Source of the DNA: JBCBZH01 sp039815415
Lineage (GTDB): Bacteria; Bacteroidota; Rhodothermia; Rhodothermales; Rubricoccaceae
Direction of reading: 5' to 3'
DNA: 11,597 bases
Assembly: GCA_039815415.1 (NCBI GenBank)
Contig: JBCBZH010000125.1
Span: 1 to 11,597 of the forward strand
Of the stretch, positions 5,777 through 11,597 are shown piece after piece; the first letter of the stretch is position 1; each line of letters starts with the position of its first letter. The notes under the pieces are model-generated. The model saw only the letters and a list, made by a program, of their open reading frames with translations. It had not been told where the DNA came from and ran no database searches. The position numbers and the translations under genes were made by a program.

Positions 5777-6039
5777 GGCGTCGGGTAGACTGTTGGTGGG
5801 GCCTTAAGGAATCTCCTGATAAGCGATTAAGATCGCAAACGCTTCTTTGTTTGAACTGATGGAGTGTTGATTTTATTGATCTTGTGTGCGGGGACTCTTG
5901 TTGCGATTGGTCAAGTTGGGAAAAGTTAGTTGTTTAGACGAAGAACTGGGACGCCTGATTTCACCGCTGAGGATCCGCGCCGATCCCCTCGGCACAGACA
6001 GGTGACCTACAGGGCATCATGTCGTGTCCCGGGGCGCAG
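5777..6039. other. AT-rich 263-bp gap between AP2-like gene and glycosyltransferase gene
   Basis: Roughly 5805-5945 is much richer in A and T than anything else in the window (for example TTGATTTTATTGATCTTG). It should contain the minus-strand promoter of the AP2-like gene. A short hairpin or operator-like inverted repeat GCGAT/ATCGC lies at 5823-5836, and another (GCCGA/TCGGC) at 5979-5993 lies downstream of the glycosyltransferase stop. No T-rich terminator, open reading frame or tRNA is evident. The low GC could mark a regulatory region or acquired DNA. Confidence 0.5.
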
Positions 6040-7194
6040 TCAAAGTGAGCGCCCTTTCCACTCGATGCGAGGCCGGAAGAGCAAGACACTCGGTAGCGTC
6101 ACCATGTAGGCGAACAGAAACGCCTCGAACCCGAGGCCGTCTCGAGCCACCGTGCGAACGGGGGCCGGGTCGCCAGCTCGGTGCAGTACAGTCGCCAGGA
6201 ACCCCAGGTCACAGAGTCCCTTGAGGCCTAGAGTCAGCAGAGCTGCAAGCGGACTGAACGCCAGCCCCAGGAGGGGCACGAGGTGAACGAGGTGAAGCAG
6301 GGTGTAAGTGGCGATGACCCAGCCTCCGCCTGTGAGCCCGCCTCGCGCCCACCGGCGTCGCTGCGCATAGGCGGGGCGGAGGCCGTGTGCTGGAAGCGTC
6401 CACACGGTTGCTGCTGGGTCCAGAGGAAAGCGGACCCGCCACGGCGTCTCCTCAGCCACGGCACGGACGAGCGTGAAGTCCTCGGTGACGGAGAAGGGCA
6501 GCGCCGGATAGCCGCCCACGGCGGCGTACGTCTCCGCGCGGATCGACATGTTGTTTCCCATCCCGGTGGCAGTCTGGCCACTTTCCGCCAGCGCGCTGGC
6601 GGCGCCCAGCATAAACATCCAATCCAGCGCCTGCACCCGGTCGAAGGCATGGCCAGGCCGTGGGGCAATGCGTGCCAGCCCGCAGAGAAGCCCGGTGTCG
6701 GAATCTGCGAATCGAGATGCTGCCTGGCGTGCCCAGGTGGTCACTGGCGCGCAATCGGCATCGGTAATCAGCACCACCTCCGGCGGCGCGCTCGCGCTGG
6801 CGAGGGCCTCGATGGCCGTGTGCAGAGCTTGGGCCTTGCCTCGGAGCGGGCCGACCGGATCTGGGACCCGGATGTAGTGGACCGGGATGCCGTCGGTGGC
6901 AGCGAACTGGCGGACGACCTCTGCCGTGCCGTCCTCGGAGTGATCGTCCGCAATCCAGATCTGGGCGCGGTCCGCCGGGTAGTCCTGAGAACGGAGGGCT
7001 TCCAGGCAGCGAGGGAGGGTCTCCTCCTCGTCGCGCGCAGCCACCACAATGGCGAGATGCGGGAGGGCGCCGGCCTCCATCGTCGGAGCAGGCTCAGCGG
7101 GTCGGTGAACGCGCCAGACTAGCCATCCCATGAATCCAGCATAGCCTGCGGATACAAGCAGAAGGACGACCGCGAACGGCTCCGCAATCGGCAT
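6040..7194 (-). CDS. Membrane glycosyltransferase family 2 (processive/CESA-like fold)
   Basis: Transfers a sugar from a nucleotide-sugar donor to a lipid or glycan acceptor at the inner face of the cytoplasmic membrane. The 384 residues begin with an N-terminal membrane helix (about 7-28), then the GT-A catalytic domain. Its motifs are VVAARDEEETLP (50-61), ADDHS (82-86), ITDADC (143-148, the metal-binding DxD), SVTEDF (235-240, catalytic-base region) and QRRRW (278-282). Two or three C-terminal membrane segments follow (about 293-337 and 355-373), then RIEWKGRSL. The D, DxD, ED, QxxRW set is that of processive GT2 enzymes, but short hopanoid- or ceramide-type synthases also carry it. It lies 78 bases after the other glycosyltransferase on the same strand, probably in one operon. 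The two share order of motifs and a C-terminal (I/F)EWK, so they are paralogous or functionally paired. Acceptor unknown. Confidence 0.85.
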   Translation of the reverse strand: MPIAEPFAVVLLLVSAGYAGFMGWLVWRVHRPAEPAPTMEAGALPHLAIVVAARDEEETLPRCLEALRSQDYPADRAQIWIADDHSEDGTAEVVRQFAATDGIPVHYIRVPDPVGPLRGKAQALHTAIEALASASAPPEVVLITDADCAPVTTWARQAASRFADSDTGLLCGLARIAPRPGHAFDRVQALDWMFMLGAASALAESGQTATGMGNNMSIRAETYAAVGGYPALPFSVTEDFTLVRAVAEETPWRVRFPLDPAATVWTLPAHGLRPAYAQRRRWARGGLTGGGWVIATYTLLHLVHLVPLLGLAFSPLAALLTLGLKGLCDLGFLATVLHRAGDPAPVRTVARDGLGFEAFLFAYMVTLPSVLLFRPRIEWKGRSL

Positions 7195-7250
7195 CGGGAT
7201 AGCTCGGGCGGCGAGGTGGAGACGGAAAGGTAGCGGCGGTTCTGGGCCCC

Positions 7251-7261
7251 TCGAGCTGGCG
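7251..7261 (+). repeat. Dispersed 11-mer, copy in the gap between the two glycosyltransferase genes
   Basis: An exact TCGAGCTGGCG 12 bases past the end (minus-strand sense) of the first glycosyltransferase gene. With flanking bases it can close a short CTCG/CGAG stem around AGCTGG (7250-7263). Confidence 0.7.
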
Positions 7262-7272
7262 AGTCCGTGCGC

Positions 7273-8532
7273 CTACCGGTCCACGTGGCGCGTTTTCCAC
7301 TCGAACCCGCCTATTGGCCCTAGAAGCCCGACCAGGAGTGAGTGCGGGGCATGGAGCAGCAGGTGAAGCGGATAGACGCGGAGCAGGGACATCTGCTTGA
7401 ATCGACGCGCTGCGGGGCCCAGAACGGTGAGGTCGCTCAGTGCCTTAAGGCCAATGGCTGCCACTAGGTAGGGGGCCAGCGCAGGCACAAATGGAGTCGC
7501 CAGCCCGGTCAGAACGAGAGCCGCGAAGAAACCGACCACGCCAAGAAGCATCCGCTGAAGACGTGGCGGATAGTTCGTCCCTTTCGAGGCCCACCGCTTG
7601 CGCTGGTGGACGAACTGACGGAGCGAGTGGACCGGCTCCGTCAGGACGACGGCGTCCGGAGCGGCGCAGAACCGAACTGTGAGATCCGTGCCGTAGGCGA
7701 TCTTCTGCATCAGCAGCTCGTCGTCGCCGCTGGTGACGTGGTCGATGCCAGAGAAGCCGCCGAGCGCTTCGAAGGTGGCGCGGCGGTAGGCCACAGAGGC
7801 GCCATTGGCGAGGTTGGGACGGCCGATGCCAATGCCACCTGCACCACACGCCATCAGCCCGAAAAAGTCCATCGCCTGGAGGCGGGCAAACAGCGTCGGG
7901 CGGTGGCCCAGGTCGTACCGCACCGGACCCGAGACGAACGCCACCTCGGGTGTGTCGAAGGCGGATGCGAGGGCCCGAGGCCACAGCCGGGGGACCTGGC
8001 AGTCCGCATCGGTGGTGAGGATGATCTCGCCGGAGGCGTGCGACACGGCCTTCTCGATGGCTGCTTTCTTGTGCGCACGCGCGCGGCGCCGGTTCTCCGG
8101 AATCTGAATCAGACGTAGGCGGCTAGGCCTCTCGGTCTGCTCTGTGGGCTCCTGAGGGGTGCCGAGGCCGTCGAGCTGGCGGTCCTCGTGCACGCCCGCC
8201 AGCTCGAGAACAGGGGCGGGGTGAAGCTGTTGCGCGATGCGCCCACGGACGATGGCGGCGGTACGATCCGAGGAATCGTCATCGACGACGATCACCTCCA
8301 GCTTGTCCTCCGGGTAGTCGGTGGCGAGAACGGAGTCCACACAGGAGCCGATGGTGGCTTCCTCATCTCGCGCAGGAATGACGACGGTGAGCGTCGGCAA
8401 CGCCGCATCAGAAAGCAAGGGCCGGGAGTCTGTCTCGGCGACGACCCGCCGAAAGCCAAGCGACCAGCGGAGGAGGGTCCAGGCATACACGGCGCCCAGC
8501 GCTAGGAGCAGGCCTCCGGCAACCGTCGTCAT
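7273..8532 (-). CDS. Membrane glycosyltransferase family 2 with an in-frame palindromic insertion
   Basis: A second inner-membrane GT2 enzyme of 419 residues. It has an N-terminal helix (about 3-22), VVIPARDEEATI (50-61), VVDDDSSD (82-89), TTDADC (173-178, DxD), TSGDDE (267-272) and HQRKRW (309-314). C-terminal membrane segments span about 328-372 and 385-407, and the end is GGFEWKTRHVDR. The start ATG at 8532 forms ATGA with the stop of the upstream membrane-protein gene, arguing for translational coupling; upstream in-frame codons are rejected. Odd: between the DDDS strand and the usual R-LRLIQIPENRRR continuation lie about 31 extra residues (107-137, low-complexity, ending EPTEQTERPS). They are encoded by DNA with an inverted pair of the dispersed 11-mer. 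All catalytic motifs are intact, so the insertion is probably tolerated in a surface loop. Substrate unknown. Confidence 0.85.
   Translation of the reverse strand: MTTVAGGLLLALGAVYAWTLLRWSLGFRRVVAETDSRPLLSDAALPTLTVVIPARDEEATIGSCVDSVLATDYPEDKLEVIVVDDDSSDRTAAIVRGRIAQQLHPAPVLELAGVHEDRQLDGLGTPQEPTEQTERPSRLRLIQIPENRRRARAHKKAAIEKAVSHASGEIILTTDADCQVPRLWPRALASAFDTPEVAFVSGPVRYDLGHRPTLFARLQAMDFFGLMACGAGGIGIGRPNLANGASVAYRRATFEALGGFSGIDHVTSGDDELLMQKIAYGTDLTVRFCAAPDAVVLTEPVHSLRQFVHQRKRWASKGTNYPPRLQRMLLGVVGFFAALVLTGLATPFVPALAPYLVAAIGLKALSDLTVLGPAARRFKQMSLLRVYPLHLLLHAPHSLLVGLLGPIGGFEWKTRHVDR
8122..8214. repeat. Palindromic element inside the glycosyltransferase coding sequence
   Basis: Inverted arms at 8171-8182 and 8196-8207 (12 of 12 bases, TCGAGCTGGCGG and its complement) flank a 13-base spacer. 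On the minus strand the arms encode LELAG and RQLDG within the extra ~31 residues of the enzyme. A 15-base stretch (GCCGTCGAGCTGGCG) is also found, as its complement, in the hairpin after the dehydrogenase gene. Boundaries are approximate and set by where normal GT2 sequence breaks and resumes. Confidence 0.6.
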
Positions 8533-9536
8533 GCTGGCTCGGGGCGGGTGGCGGCTGCCATGCGCAGCCTCATAACCATGGGCACGCCTGCGAGCGCTGG
8601 AAGGAGCAGGTTGATCGCGAAGATGGCGAGCGACGCATCCAGGGCTGCGGCCGCGCCGACGCCGTAGGCGCCCAGGAAGAACACCGCGGCACTCTCGCGG
8701 ATGCCGAGGTCTCCAAGGGTCACCTGCGGGACGGCGCTCTTGGCGAAGAACACCAGCGCGACAGCGGTGAAGGAGCCGATCCACGTCGCCTCGGGAGCGA
8801 AGGCGTGGATGAGAAACACAAACTGCGTGGTGAAGACCCCATACCGGAGCACCGAGAGCAGCAGCAGCGTTTGGGCTTCCTCAGGAGGGATCTTGTCGAA
8901 CGCGGTCAGGGCCTTCCGAACACGCTGGAAGGGAAGAAGAACCGACAGGGCCGTCCGCGCGCCGGACGGAAACAGCAAGGCCATCACGAGGGCCACAGTG
9001 CCTAGCATGCCAACGCCCACCACAGCAGGCCACAACGGTGACGGCGGGGCGTGGAACGTCAGGTAGGGCACCAGGGCCACCAGCCCGAAGATGAGACACG
9101 CAGCCAGAGTGGCCATGCGTTCGCCAAAGGTGAGCGCGGCGGAGATGCCCGGTGGCACCTCGCGTAGATACACCGCCCGACCTACGTAATCGCCAACGCG
9201 GCCAGGCGTAAGCAGGCCCATCGGATAGCCGCCCACCACGGCACGGAGGGCATCCCGATAGCGAACACTGGGAACCAGGTGACGCACAAGCCGCGCCCAC
9301 CGATAGGCTTCGAGCCCGATGTTGACCGGGGCCAGCAGCAGCGCCAGGGCCGCCCAGCCGAGATTGGCTCGCATGAGAGTGGCCCAGACCTCGCTCGGGT
9401 TCGCGACGCGCACCAGTAGCGCCAGCGTTACGAGAGCCAAGAGGGCCTTCAGGGCGAACAGCCAGCGAGGGAGAGAGGAGACAGGCACGGCACGAACAGA
9501 AGGGACCTGAAGGTAGGCGTCCCGTTGCTGTATCAC
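8529..9536 (-). CDS. UPF0104 / LPG-synthase transmembrane-region (flippase-like) membrane protein
   Basis: A polytopic inner-membrane protein of 335 residues with about seven or eight hydrophobic helices. It carries the family signatures GGYPMGLLTPGRVGDYVGR (102-120) and AVPQVTLGDLGIRES (268-282), as in YbhN/AglD-type and MprF N-terminal domains. MprF uses this domain to flip lysyl-phosphatidylglycerol. Stand-alone members often sit beside GT2 genes, so a role in moving or presenting a lipid-linked product is a reasonable inference. The aminoacyl-transferase domain of MprF is absent. Its stop overlaps the following glycosyltransferase start by four bases (ATGA). The assigned start is GTG at 9536; a later in-frame GTG at 9488 would drop 16 residues, and neither has a clear ribosome binding site. 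The outer-membrane barrel gene ends 55 bases upstream. Confidence 0.85.
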   Translation of the reverse strand: MIQQRDAYLQVPSVRAVPVSSLPRWLFALKALLALVTLALLVRVANPSEVWATLMRANLGWAALALLLAPVNIGLEAYRWARLVRHLVPSVRYRDALRAVVGGYPMGLLTPGRVGDYVGRAVYLREVPPGISAALTFGERMATLAACLIFGLVALVPYLTFHAPPSPLWPAVVGVGMLGTVALVMALLFPSGARTALSVLLPFQRVRKALTAFDKIPPEEAQTLLLLSVLRYGVFTTQFVFLIHAFAPEATWIGSFTAVALVFFAKSAVPQVTLGDLGIRESAAVFFLGAYGVGAAAALDASLAIFAINLLLPALAGVPMVMRLRMAAATRPEPA

Positions 9537-9591
9537 GCCAAACCCAGGTGAATGCGGTCCAGTGTGTACGGTCTTCGTTCCCCTGAGCTGC

Positions 9592-10842
9592 CTATCGGAA
9601 CAGAGGCACGGCGTTCCGGAGATCTGTCGGGCGCGCTACCAACCCGACCCACAGACCTTCAGGGCTGAGCCCGATCCGCCCTCCAATCATCTTCATCTCA
9701 GACTTCAGGTTCACCACCGTGAGGCCCAGGCTGGCCGCCGGGCGAAGCGGCGCCGTGGGGCCGTCGGGCAGCGTTGAGGCGAAGGACACCGAGGGGTCGA
9801 ATTGGTCAAACAGGTTCGTGTACACGTTCCCAACCGTTCCCGTGAGTTCAGCGTCCAACCCGTATAGCCCGTAAAGGTGCACCACAGGAACACGGAGCCC
9901 GAGGCCCAACGTCAGGACGTCGCGTCCACGGAATCGGTCTTGCGGATAGGCCAGCATCAGTGTGTTGTCGAGCGTGGGAAGGGCCGTAAACGGAATCACG
10001 GCATCGTCTTCCTGCCGGGTCACCACACCGGTCGCCCGGCCCGTTACCACCGTCCGCCCGGAGATCGGAACGTATCCCGCGAGCGAGCTGGCGAGCCGCG
10101 TAAAACGGAGGCCGGACCCATCGAGTGCGATGAACCGCCGAGCTTCGAGCGACGCATAGGTCCCACGCGAGGGGTAGGCGGGCTGGTCGAGGTGGTCGGA
10201 CGCCAGCTCGAGGCCGAGCGAGACGCCGAGCCGGGTCTCGCCCACGAGGATTCGTGCAGCTGCCTGAGAGGCCGCGTCGAGCTGGCGGAGGCCTGCATCC
10301 TGATCTGTGGAGAGGGACTCCACACGATCCATGAGCAGGCGCGCGCTGGGTTGGACAACGAGAGCCGAGGTCAGAAGCGGATACGCTCCGAGGCGAGACT
10401 CAACCGTGGCCTGCGTGTGCGCGAGCTCCACAAGGTCGGCGTTCTCAGAGAATGGCCCGGCTCCGAAAAAGCGCCGCCGTGTGGCGTGTACGATCTCGCC
10501 CCGCAGCAGCCCGTAGACCGGTTGCGCATACGGGTCCCCGCTCGTCAGGGTCAGATCTGCGCCGTAGCCGTACTGAGCGATAAATGCCGTCGCCGTGATA
10601 TCGGCGCCCTCCCAGCCGACATGCTCTACGCCGATGCCGGCTCCCAGCCCAAAGCCGAACGTGCCCGAGAACAGAGCACCGAGCGGAAGGACAGGGCGGA
10701 CCTGGATCGGTGTGATGTCCGCGTGGATGTGCGAGGAGTCCGCCGGGGGCACCACCCGGATGGTGTCGGGGGGGGCAGCGTAGAGGAGGGCAACGAGAGC
10801 GATGAGGACCACGTGCGGACAGGCATCCGAGGAGACCTCCAA
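9592..10842 (-). CDS. Outer-membrane beta-barrel resembling the Omp85/BamA C-terminal domain
   Basis: The 416-residue secreted protein has a hydrophobic leader (about 11-24, VVLIALVALLYAAP), a short Pro-rich stretch, then alternating amphipathic beta strands to the end. Omp85-type signatures are visible: SLGLELASDHLDQPAYPSRG (208-227) is the usual strand with PxxG turn, and LAYPQDRFRGRDVLTLGLGL (297-316) resembles the conserved RGYPxxRFRG loop/strand. No POTRA domains are present, so it is a free-standing barrel rather than a full BamA. The start is uncertain: TTG at 10842 has an acidic N-terminus unlike a signal peptide, and GTG at 10812 gives a leader without basic residues. It is first in a minus-strand set with a flippase-like protein and two glycosyltransferases, suggesting an envelope role. 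Two copies of the dispersed 11-mer lie inside the gene. Confidence 0.7.
   Translation of the reverse strand: MEVSSDACPHVVLIALVALLYAAPPDTIRVVPPADSSHIHADITPIQVRPVLPLGALFSGTFGFGLGAGIGVEHVGWEGADITATAFIAQYGYGADLTLTSGDPYAQPVYGLLRGEIVHATRRRFFGAGPFSENADLVELAHTQATVESRLGAYPLLTSALVVQPSARLLMDRVESLSTDQDAGLRQLDAASQAAARILVGETRLGVSLGLELASDHLDQPAYPSRGTYASLEARRFIALDGSGLRFTRLASSLAGYVPISGRTVVTGRATGVVTRQEDDAVIPFTALPTLDNTLMLAYPQDRFRGRDVLTLGLGLRVPVVHLYGLYGLDAELTGTVGNVYTNLFDQFDPSVSFASTLPDGPTAPLRPAASLGLTVVNLKSEMKMIGGRIGLSPEGLWVGLVARPTDLRNAVPLFR
10201..10287. repeat. Two inverted copies of the dispersed 11-mer within the barrel gene
   Basis: CGCCAGCTCGA at 10201-10211 and TCGAGCTGGCG at 10277-10287 are in opposite orientation, 65 bases apart. 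They fall in different reading frames of the barrel gene (encoding LELAS and RQLDA), so the match is at DNA rather than protein level. A near copy (CGAGCTGGCG) is at 10084-10093. Confidence 0.7.
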
Positions 10843-10887
10843 CCTACGCGGCCTCTATCTTCACGACCCCCTACAAATGCACTACTC
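10843..10887. promoter_or_regulatory. Short divergent intergenic region between barrel gene and purD
   Basis: Only 45 bases separate the assigned starts of two diverging genes, so both promoters must lie here or reach into the coding ends. If the barrel gene starts at the GTG at 10812, the gap is 75 bases. I see no clear -10/-35 or Bacteroidota-type -7/-33 boxes and no Shine-Dalgarno sequence before purD (CTACTC precedes the ATG). Confidence 0.4.
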
Positions 10888-11597
10888 ATGCGCATCCTCG
10901 TCGTTGGCAGCGGTGGCCGCGAGCACGCTCTCTGTCACGCCCTCGCCCAGAGCTCTCGCCAGCCCGAGCTGCTGTGCGCGCCGGGCAATGCTGGAACGGC
11001 CAACCTGGCTGAGACCGTAGCGGTGGCCGCCGACGATGTGGATGGTCTCGTCGAGCTGGCGCGGCAGAGAGAGGTCGATCTCGTCGTCGTCGGGCCGGAG
11101 GTGCCGCTTGTGCTCGGACTGGCCGACCGATTGATGGACGCGGGCATCGATGTCGTGGGGCCGTCGAAGGCTGCGGCGCAGCTCGAGGGCTCGAAGGCGT
11201 TTGCCAAGGACATGATGGCCCGATGTGGAGTGCCGACGGCGTCCAGCCGCACCTTTGGCCCGGACTCAGTAGAGGAGGCCCGGGCGTATGTGGAGGCGCA
11301 TCCGCTTCCTGTGGTCCTCAAGGCCGACGGGCTGGCGGCAGGCAAGGGCGTGGTGGTGACTGAGACACGAGAGGCGGCCGGCAACGCGCTGCATGACATG
11401 ATGGATGAGGGGGCCTTCGGAGAGGCGGGCGCGACGGTGGTGGTGGAGGCGTTCCTCGCGGGTGAAGAGGCAAGCGTCTTCGTCCTGACAGATGGGAAAG
11501 ACTATGTTCTTCTGCCTGCGGCACAGGATCATAAGCGAATTGGAGAAGGTGATACTGGACCCAATACGGGTGGGATGGGCGCCTATGCTCCGGCGCC
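10888..11597 (+). CDS. purD: Phosphoribosylamine-glycine ligase (GAR synthetase), N-terminal part
   Basis: Catalyses ATP-dependent joining of glycine to 5-phosphoribosylamine, the second step of de novo purine synthesis, in the cytoplasm. The window holds 236 codons of a protein normally about 420-430 long; it runs off the right edge. Diagnostic sequence: MRILVVGSGGREHALCHAL (N-domain nucleotide-fold loop), LVVVGPEVPLVLGLAD, GPSKAAAQLEGSKAFAKDMM, then the ATP-grasp stretch PVVLKADGLAAGKGVVV, VVVEAFLAGEEASVF, and the signature GDTGPNTGGMGAYAP at the edge. The start ATG at 10888 gives the standard N-terminus. It diverges from the envelope gene set and is functionally unrelated to it. One copy of the dispersed 11-mer at 11051-11061 encodes VELAR. 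The last ~90 bases are less GC-rich than the rest of the gene. Confidence 0.97.
   Translation, partial: MRILVVGSGGREHALCHALAQSSRQPELLCAPGNAGTANLAETVAVAADDVDGLVELARQREVDLVVVGPEVPLVLGLADRLMDAGIDVVGPSKAAAQLEGSKAFAKDMMARCGVPTASSRTFGPDSVEEARAYVEAHPLPVVLKADGLAAGKGVVVTETREAAGNALHDMMDEGAFGEAGATVVVEAFLAGEEASVFVLTDGKDYVLLPAAQDHKRIGEGDTGPNTGGMGAYAPA
11051..11061 (+). repeat. Dispersed 11-mer, copy within purD
   Basis: An exact TCGAGCTGGCG in the purD coding sequence, read as part of GTC GAG CTG GCG (Val-Glu-Leu-Ala). It is a single copy with no inverted partner nearby. Confidence 0.65.

Noticed and set aside
4834..5788. Plus-strand open frames (195 and 199 codons) opposite the small protein and AP2-like gene
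   Set aside because: Ser/Arg/Pro-rich or featureless products that span the intergenic palindrome; the minus-strand frames give a clean signal peptide and AP2-like domains.
5979..5993. GCCGA/TCGGC hairpin as terminator of the second glycosyltransferase gene
   Set aside because: Only a 5-bp stem, about 45 bases past the stop codon, with no T-run on the minus strand.
6283..7122. 279-codon plus-strand open frame opposite the second glycosyltransferase
   Set aside because: Antisense shadow; the minus-strand frame carries every GT2 motif.
8533..8784. N-terminal extension of the first glycosyltransferase by 84 residues
   Set aside because: The added sequence is Arg/Pro-rich and lies wholly inside the UPF0104 gene in another frame; the ATGA overlap and the N-terminal membrane helix support the start at 8532.
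9592..10842. Barrel protein as a full BamA or TamA
   Set aside because: There is no room for POTRA domains before the barrel and none is visible; only C-terminal barrel features are present.
1..11597. tRNA, rRNA, CRISPR, insertion sequence or prophage genes
   Set aside because: No cloverleaf-like arms, no regularly spaced repeats and no transposase, integrase or phage-protein motifs were found on either strand.

Overview
The window is GC-rich (roughly 60% by eye), tightly packed bacterial chromosome. Most genes have no obvious Shine-Dalgarno sequence. That trait, the gene content and the general look of the proteins suggest a GC-rich Bacteroidota/Rhodothermota-type bacterium (Salinibacter/Rubricoccus-like). 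This placement is inference with modest confidence, because no marker gene is complete here. There is no rRNA, tRNA, CRISPR array, transposase or phage gene.

Layout. (1) 1-601: the C-terminal end of a Glu/Leu/Phe/Val dehydrogenase, followed by a strong hairpin. (2) 837-3013: a two-gene membrane-organising unit, an NfeD/YuaF-like protein and flotillin, closed by a textbook rho-independent terminator at 3036-3072. (3) 3137-4858: three tandem single-pass membrane proteins of an unrecognised family. Two share an N-terminal cytoplasmic motif and their upstream DNA; the first lacks the extracytoplasmic domain. (4) 4862-5776, minus strand: a tiny signal-peptide protein and a stand-alone protein with two AP2-like DNA-binding domains, then an AT-rich 260-bp gap. 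(5) 6040-10842, minus strand: a probable envelope-glycoconjugate operon in the order Omp85-like outer-membrane barrel, LPG-synthase-type (UPF0104) polytopic membrane protein, and two processive-type GT2 glycosyltransferases. The membrane protein and the first glycosyltransferase overlap by ATGA. (6) 10888-end: purD, divergent from the operon and cut by the window edge.

Most unusual feature. The 11-mer TCGAGCTGGCG (or its complement CGCCAGCTCGA) occurs exactly ten times, about once per kb and far above chance. It occurs on both strands, in genes (in different reading frames) and in gaps. Two inverted pairs make perfect or near-perfect palindromes, and one copy forms the loop and upper stem of the hairpin after the dehydrogenase. 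This copy number and the inverted-pair-near-gene-end arrangement resemble DNA-uptake sequences of Neisseria and Haemophilus, or HIP1 of cyanobacteria. One inverted pair sits inside a glycosyltransferase gene, where it encodes most of a roughly 30-residue in-frame insertion between two conserved parts of the catalytic domain.
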